Part shown: piece by piece, positions 44,283 through 49,482 of the stretch | Numbering within the stretch: position 1 is the first letter of the stretch | How the letters are laid out: each line of letters begins with the position of its first letter | From: Intoshia linei | Lineage: Eukaryota > Orthonectida > Rhopaluridae | Assembly: GCA_001642005.1 (NCBI GenBank) | Contig: LWCA01000133.1 | Span: 1 to 49,482, forward strand | Direction of reading: 5' to 3' | Length of the DNA: 49,482 nucleotides | Translations under genes and position numbers: made by a program | Notes under the pieces: generated by a model | The model's input: only the letters and a program-made list of their open reading frames with translations | Databases searched by the model: none | What the model was told of the DNA's origin: nothing

Positions 44283-45557
44283 TTTATTGTACATTTATTG
44301 AATACATTTTCATTTTTATATTACAATGTATCTGCTTAATCTAAAATATATTCATTTTAAACTGACTTAATTCAATTGTTAAGATAGCTATCATTGGAAA
44401 TCCAATAAGGCTTAGATTTCACCTCGAAATCTTTTAAACCAAATTTAACTTTTTGTAGTTTAAAACATGGTTACCATGCATATCGTATATTTTCGGTATC
44501 TATCACTAATGTAATGCCCTTATACTCATACTGTAAAATCTAACGTAAATGTACCTCAAAATCATTAAACTATCAATGTTTACAGATTCAAATAGTGTAC
44601 CGGTCCCCATTTCAACATAATTTATTTTTTTGGACCAAAGGAAAGAGGAAATATAAAACATGAAAAAATTAAAGGTTTTTATCATAAGATTGATAAAAAT
44701 TCATTCATATTTATAAAAAAAAATATCGGTGATAGTGCATTATTCCCGGACGGGTTTGAAATTTTATTGGTGAGAAAAGTGGGATTTTTGAAATAATAAT
44801 GTAGTGGTCAATTTAGGCGTTGGGATGAATTCCTACATCTAGAATCTGTAATAAATATTAAAAATTCTATGAAAATAAAAAAAGTTGATAAAAATTTTTT
44901 CTATATTTTATTTTAATCTTGCACCACCAAGCATAGAATTTTGAACTTAATAGGGAATCATTGGTCTAAATGTATATTTAATAAAAGCAGATTTAAATAA
45001 ATTACTTTCTCATTTGATTCGGTTGTACACAATGTGTGCTGCACCAATTTGTTAAAAAATATTTTAATTTGGAAATATCTGAAATCCTATCGATGATATA
45101 GTGATTCGATTCAATTGCATCAATAAAAACGACATTACTTAATGAATGGCCTAATAACTTGTGATCTTGTTAGGTTTTTTTAATGTTTAACAGTTCTTTT
45201 CAAATTTTTTGGTTTTCAGGTATCTACAGTGGCAATGTAATTTTACAAAACCAATGAAAATTTACATTGATTCTATCAGCTCTATTATGCATTTCTAAGA
45301 AAATTAATGTACATTGTACAACAGTTGTTTTGTTTGCCAATTGTGAATTAGAAATAACTCAATATATCTGAATTATAACTATTAACTTTTTTAATACATG
45401 TGTAATTTTGTAACGTTATAAAATTAAGTGGTATACATGAATTTAAAGCAAATTTCAATGCGACGCTATATTAATAGTGTTCTAATTTTTAACTAAAAGT
45501 ACATTTGTTTTACATGCATCGCATTACTATACAGACGATATAGTTAATATATTTTAT
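44283..45557. other. Intergenic gap
   Basis: About 1.3 kb of AT-rich DNA between cyclin L and the acyltransferase. No gene, repeat or element end was recognised on either strand. Confidence 0.5.
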
Positions 45558-46832
45558 ATGGAAGATAAATTCTTGAACGGGGCATGTGCAATATCTTTTA
45601 TACTGTTTTACTTGACGAGCCGCAGTCAATATAAAAGACAGATATACTCAACAGCTTATTTTGTCTTACACATCATCACTTTCAGAAAAAATGCTTTCAT
45701 CTTTTTTTGTGGTCCATTGATAAATATTACTTTAATCTACGTCGCACAAGCAATTGTAAGGGAAAAATCTTTATTATGTAAAAACTTATATTATATTGGA
45801 CTATGTTGGACTCTGTTCTGGTCCCTTATTATGCATCAAGTGCTTGGAGTATCCATTGAAAATAGTATGAGCTACGTAGCGACAATTTTCACAACAGCTA
45901 GAATGATTTATGCTGTCAGTTATGCCAATTTGAAAAACTCGGTAAGCCAAGAAAATTCGAAAGAGACATACATCAAATGTTTCAAAGAACTTTTTTACTA
46001 TGAAACCTCTATTTGCGGATTTTTCGGCCCCATCTATAACTACCAACAGTTTTTGAGTTTAAATGTTCCCAGTAAAAGCCACTATAATGTCCTCGCAATT
46101 GTAGAAGGATCATTTTTGTATATCTCTGTCCAAACGTTGATTATTTTAATAAACCCTGTCAAAAATTTGAATTACCTTCTATTTAATTCTTCATTATTTT
46201 ACAAAATTGGATATATGTTAGTTATGTCCTATCTAATGCAAATTCGAATTTATAGTGGATTTTTATTCGGTGAAATATCCATGAATCTATGCGGAATACC
46301 AGTGTACAAAAAAAATAAACTATATCTGGAAAAAAACAAAAATCATTGGATTCGAGGAGTAAATTTTTTTCAATATAAATCAGAGTTTTCTTTTAGAAAG
46401 GCCTTGAGACTGTGGAATATGCCAACACAATCATGGATATATTATTGTATATACAAAAAGAACAACTTGTCTAATCTAAACAGACATACCTCTTTCAACA
46501 TTGTCATTTGCTTTAATATTTTATGGCATGGACCTTACTCCATTTATTTTTATTCCATGTCTTTATTTTTGTGTGTGATACACATTCAAACTTTTATACT
46601 GGAACTATACGATAAAAAAACAAATTGTATTCACAAAGGAAAATTTGATTTAATTTTCAAAGTATTTATGTGGGTTATTTCTGATATTACTTTTGGATAT
46701 TTTATTCTTGTTCTATATACAGATAATGCTTACCTCATTTGGCAATTTTGGTGTAGCATGTACCATTTTATTCCTATTTTATGGATGTTTTTATTTATAA
46801 TATCATTGCTAGTCAAATTATTCTTAATGTAA
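45558..46832 (+). CDS. MBOAT7: Membrane-bound O-acyltransferase, MBOAT7/LPIAT-like
   Basis: Polytopic ER enzyme transferring acyl chains to lysophospholipids; MBOAT7 prefers lysophosphatidylinositol and arachidonoyl-CoA. Single exon, 424 aa, with many hydrophobic segments. Family landmarks: TSICGFFGPIYNYQQFL (MBOAT7 GPFFRYRTYLDW-type motif), the active-site approach RLWNMPTQSWIYYCIYKK, then the catalytic-His motif ILWHGPYSIYFY, and a late SDITFGYFILVLYTDNAYLI resembling the MBOAT7 C-terminus. The usual residue before WHG is Phe or Tyr; here it is Leu. It is intronless, longer as an open frame than any neighbour exon, and appears less AT-rich. Subfamily assignment within MBOAT5/7 is moderately sure. 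Confidence 0.82.
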   Translation: MEDKFLNGACAISFILFYLTSRSQYKRQIYSTAYFVLHIITFRKNAFIFFCGPLINITLIYVAQAIVREKSLLCKNLYYIGLCWTLFWSLIMHQVLGVSIENSMSYVATIFTTARMIYAVSYANLKNSVSQENSKETYIKCFKELFYYETSICGFFGPIYNYQQFLSLNVPSKSHYNVLAIVEGSFLYISVQTLIILINPVKNLNYLLFNSSLFYKIGYMLVMSYLMQIRIYSGFLFGEISMNLCGIPVYKKNKLYLEKNKNHWIRGVNFFQYKSEFSFRKALRLWNMPTQSWIYYCIYKKNNLSNLNRHTSFNIVICFNILWHGPYSIYFYSMSLFLCVIHIQTFILELYDKKTNCIHKGKFDLIFKVFMWVISDITFGYFILVLYTDNAYLIWQFWCSMYHFIPILWMFLFIISLLVKLFLM

Positions 46833-47129
46833 ATTTTGTTTAATAAATATTATTATTTGAAACGATTTAAATTTGAAAATAAAAATATACTGATCACGAA
46901 AATTTCAGATATTTAATAGTATACATACATACAATACATGTATACTAATAGTGACATGAAAATATTCGAAAAATGGTTGATTTTGTTCACTATAGTGTGG
47001 TGTTCTAGTGTCTAGATACGTTTAGCCATTACATTTCCATACATTTTAAAATTTAATACAAACATTTAATTCATCAGAAAGAGAGATAATGATATGGGCT
47101 TGATTTGGTATGAAAGGTAAATATGATAT
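46833..47129. other. Intergenic gap
   Basis: AT-rich; nothing recognised apart from short tandem tacatacatac runs near 46920. Confidence 0.4.
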
Positions 47130-47324
47130 ATGATTCATTACCGTAAAGATAAAGTCCAAAAAATACATGACTTCTTACAAAATAATAATATTGACGTTGC
47201 GAATTTGCCAGCGTGCATTCCGACCCTAAATCCAATTGAAAAGTGTGGATTATGCCAAGAGCTGTTTATTATGATGAAAATCAATACCATTCTACTCAAA
47301 TTCTATTATAATGAAAATTTATAA
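47130..47324 (+). pseudogene. Tc1/mariner-type transposase C-terminal scrap
   Basis: The frame KVQKIHDFLQNNNIDVANLP followed by ACIPTLNPIE matches the last DDE-domain block of Tc1-like transposases (family: ...NNI.VL..PA.SPDLNPIE), including the final catalytic Glu. The rest of the domain is absent, and the frame ends shortly after. No terminal repeats were found. Confidence 0.7.
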
Positions 47325-47798
47325 TTATAAATTTAAAACGCAATAAACTTTATTATAAATATAACATTTGTGAACAAACCAATTTTACGATGGGGATAAT
47401 AACGTTAATATATAGTTTAATTTTAAAATATAATAGTAATATTTTTGGTTATTATTACATTCTTATATTATTAAAATGTTAAAATCTAATTAGGGCTGTA
47501 ATTTCACTACAGTAATATATTATTGTAAAATTCTTATAACCAGAACTGAAGATTACATTATCGCTGTATAGCATTATTTATTTTACTTCAATACAGAATT
47601 TACATTACTTTAATACTCTCTATCAAAACATTACAAGGGCATTGTGTTCTTTAGGTTATCTTAATATAAACTTTATACTTTTAGTTTATATAAAATATTC
47701 TGAAAATGAATTTGTATTATCACTCAAATATATCCAAATTTGTTACCATTAAAAAATATATATTGTGGCTTGTATTATTAAATATAAATTTGTAAAAA
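47325..47798. other. Intergenic gap
   Basis: AT-rich; no gene or repeat recognised. Presumably contains the POLR1C promoter. Confidence 0.4.
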
Positions 47799-48872
47799 AT
47801 GGCTAGCACCTATACTTTAACAGAACATCAAGTTTTAAAGGTACATGCAATTAATTCAAATAATATACATTATAGAAAAAACAAGAAAAAAAATTTACAT
47901 CTTCTAAAGAATTTCTGATAGAATTATCCAAAGTAATTTTTTTAAATTATTTTTCATATTCAAAACCAGACATTGAATATAACAATTACCAACAATCAAG
48001 ATATTGATTTATATTTTAATATAATTGGAATTGATGTAGCTATTGTAAATTCCTACCGTAGGATTATTTTATCCGAGGTAATTAATTTTAAAACTCAAAA
48101 TAATAATTTAAGGTTTCAACGATGGCAGTTGATGAAGTTCACATGATAAAAAATGATTCTGTTATTCCTGATGAAGTATTGGCACATCGTTTTGGTATGG
48201 TACCGTTTGATATTGATCCTCGTGCTTTTTTTACAAAGTCTTCTGGTATGTAAATGAAATGTATTAATTCATTCGTAATTAATTTTTAGATAAATTTCAC
48301 AACAATGATAACGAAACTGTCAAATTTCGAATTGAGATTAAGAATAATTTTACAACTAAAGAAATTGAAAAAAATGAACAATTACAATATTTGAGTGGTA
48401 TTTTTGTGTTGTAATCTTTTAATCTTAATATTATAGTTTATAGTGATTGTTTGAAATGGATACCCCTTGGCCAACAACGTGTTAGGGTAATTTTATGGTG
48501 TTTTATTTTGTAAATGTTGTATAGCTTGTTAATGACCCCAAGCCAATATGTAAAGACATTCTTTTAGCTAAATTGTCTCAGAAGCAGGTATATATTTATT
48601 ATAATCATATAATGTTCATCTTTATAGGAAATTGTAGCAGATATGTACTGTTTAAAATCGAATGGTATGGACCATGCTAAATTTTCTCCAGTTGGTATGA
48701 AATAATATGGACAAATTGGTCAATTTTAATTCACATAAGCATTCTAAAGTTAAAATTGAGCAATTCCTTTCCTTTTTTTTTTATAATTTTAACAAAAATT
48801 TTAGCTACAGCGTCTTACAAATTATTATCAAAAATTGAGATTTTACGGGATATTTATGGAGATGAAGCAAAG
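47799..48872 (+). CDS. POLR1C: RNA polymerase I/III subunit RPAC1, 3' end beyond the window
   Basis: Alpha-like assembly subunit of RNA polymerases I and III. Exons in the window start with MASTYTLTEHQVLK (47799) and KKQEKKFTSSKEFLIELSK. They continue with IIGIDVAIVNSYRRIILSEV (human VGIDAAIANAFRRILLAEV), MIKNDSVIPDEVLAHRFGMV, PFDIDPRAFF, KWIPLGQQR, NDPKPICKDILLAKLSQKQE and NGMDHAKFSPVATASYKLL, the diagnostic GxDHAKFSPVATASYRLL. The last exon seen ends at 48872 (GDEAK, then gtatat). The N-terminus is much shorter than the human one. The C-terminal exons lie outside or beyond a long intron in which another transposase starts (49372). Confidence 0.93.
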
Positions 48873-49371
48873 GTATATTTATAATATAGTAAGTCTCCCA
48901 TATTGTAGATGTACAAAATATTCGTTTTGTATTATGTAGAACATTTTTTTTAAAAATTATTGAAAAACGATGCATATTTTATTAATGAATGTATAGTAAC
49001 TAACTTGGGTAGATTCTACCCAATGAAATGTACACATTTTCCTTTTATTATATACTAGGTTAACTTTTAGCTGTTGTTTTGCATTATGTAATGTATAAAA
49101 CTATACCATTTACAATCCAATTTCACTAAACTGAAATCTGATTTCGCAAAACTGAAATTCAATTTCGCAACTAGGAAACATATCATTTTTTTATATTGGT
49201 TTTATGATAAAAACCTTATTTTATCGCGGTTTATTTGATGTTTTATTTATTTTTAAAAATTTTCTCTTATCGTAGTATCATTTTTGATATCATTTCAAAA
49301 ATTTTATATAAAATTTTATCAAAAAGTTAAGTATTATACAATTCTAAATATTTATTAATGTTTAAATCAGA
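48873..49371. other. POLR1C intron, transposon 5' region
   Basis: Holds a 17-bp palindrome, tgggtagattctaccca (about 49004-49020). It also has three close copies of a ctgaaat(c/t)...atttcgcaa unit (about 49120-49175), which may be subterminal repeats of the element whose ORF begins at 49372. Confidence 0.4.
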
Positions 49372-49482
49372 ATGCCAACACGAGGTCCATATACGAAAAG
49401 TACGGTTGAGATGAGAAAATTGATTATTGATACGTATGACAATGACAGGGACTGGAAAGCTATATGCACCACTTTGGGAGTA
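49372..49482 (+). CDS. Transposase N-terminus (HTH), cut by window end
   Basis: Open from an ATG to the window end: MPTRGPYTKSTVEMRKLIID, then TYDNDRDWKAICTTLGV. This is a helix-turn-helix start as in Tc1/mariner- or IS630-like transposases, where a second helix (DWKAICTTLGV) precedes the recognition helix. It sits in what should be a POLR1C intron. No lesion in the visible 37 codons, so the copy may be intact. Confidence 0.55.
   Translation, partial: MPTRGPYTKSTVEMRKLIIDTYDNDRDWKAICTTLGV

Noticed and set aside
45801-46046. 81-codon minus-strand ORF
   Set aside because: Shadow inside the MBOAT7-like coding sequence.
1-49482. CRISPR arrays, bacterial operons, tRNA or rRNA genes
   Set aside because: Spliced eukaryotic genes throughout; no regularly spaced repeats and no tRNA cloverleaf or rRNA core sequence was recognised by eye.

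Overview
This window is a stretch of a very AT-rich, compact animal genome. The genes are eukaryotic, and most are split by introns of only about 30-60 nt with GT...AG ends. The gene set points to an animal: a SAY-domain/PHD chromatin factor (PHF10/SAYP-like), a ciliate-animal armadillo protein (ARMH1), a classical dynamin with a PH domain, MIX23, cyclin L with an Arg/Ser/His-rich tail, and an MBOAT7-like acyltransferase. Short introns, AT-richness and tight packing would suit a reduced, possibly parasitic microscopic animal (an orthonectid such as Intoshia is one candidate). The species is inference only; nothing here proves it.

Layout, left to right. 1-1030: a GC-rich hairpin and a complete non-autonomous hAT element. 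1032-3131: RAB11 (+) facing UPF3 (-). 3289-4638: a DNA transposon with long inverted arms. 5283-8401: MIX23 (+), carrying a 1.9-kb transposon-loaded intron. 8404-9190: unknown basic protein (-), whose stop lies 2 nt from the MIX23 stop. 9384-12038: PHF10-like (+), facing an unknown coiled-coil gene (12049-13275, -). 13700-17580: a TIR element, three unrecognised minus-strand genes and a decayed hAT element. 17584-22099: PNPT1 (+), facing TRMT6 (22118-23792, -). 23882-25562: EIF2B1 (+), divergent from TRMT6. 26218-28513: FERM-domain protein (-). 29528-38564: dynamin (-), with ARMH1 (+) wholly inside one of its introns and a dead hAT transposase in another. 38711-39088: ATP synthase coupling factor 6 (-). 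39766-44282: cyclin L (+); its last intron holds an unrecognised multi-exon gene, 5' exons of an APC11/RBX-like gene on the other strand and two MITE copies. 45558-46832: an intronless MBOAT7-like acyltransferase (+). 47130 onward: a Tc1-like transposase scrap, POLR1C (+, cut by the window end), and the start of a further transposase inside or beyond the next POLR1C intron.

These are mostly unrelated housekeeping genes (mitochondrial RNA decay and ATP synthase, translation initiation, tRNA methylation, NMD, membrane traffic, transcription). They share no pathway. What stands out is architecture: convergent neighbours whose stops lie 2-18 nt apart, AATAAA poly(A) signals overlapping stop codons and in one case forming a palindrome serving both strands, genes nested in introns, and several DNA-transposon families (hAT with 8-bp target duplications, TA-flanked TIR elements) lodged in introns and gaps. 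Exon models were derived by eye from splice signals, reading phase and recalled family sequence. Boundaries in the unknown genes are provisional.
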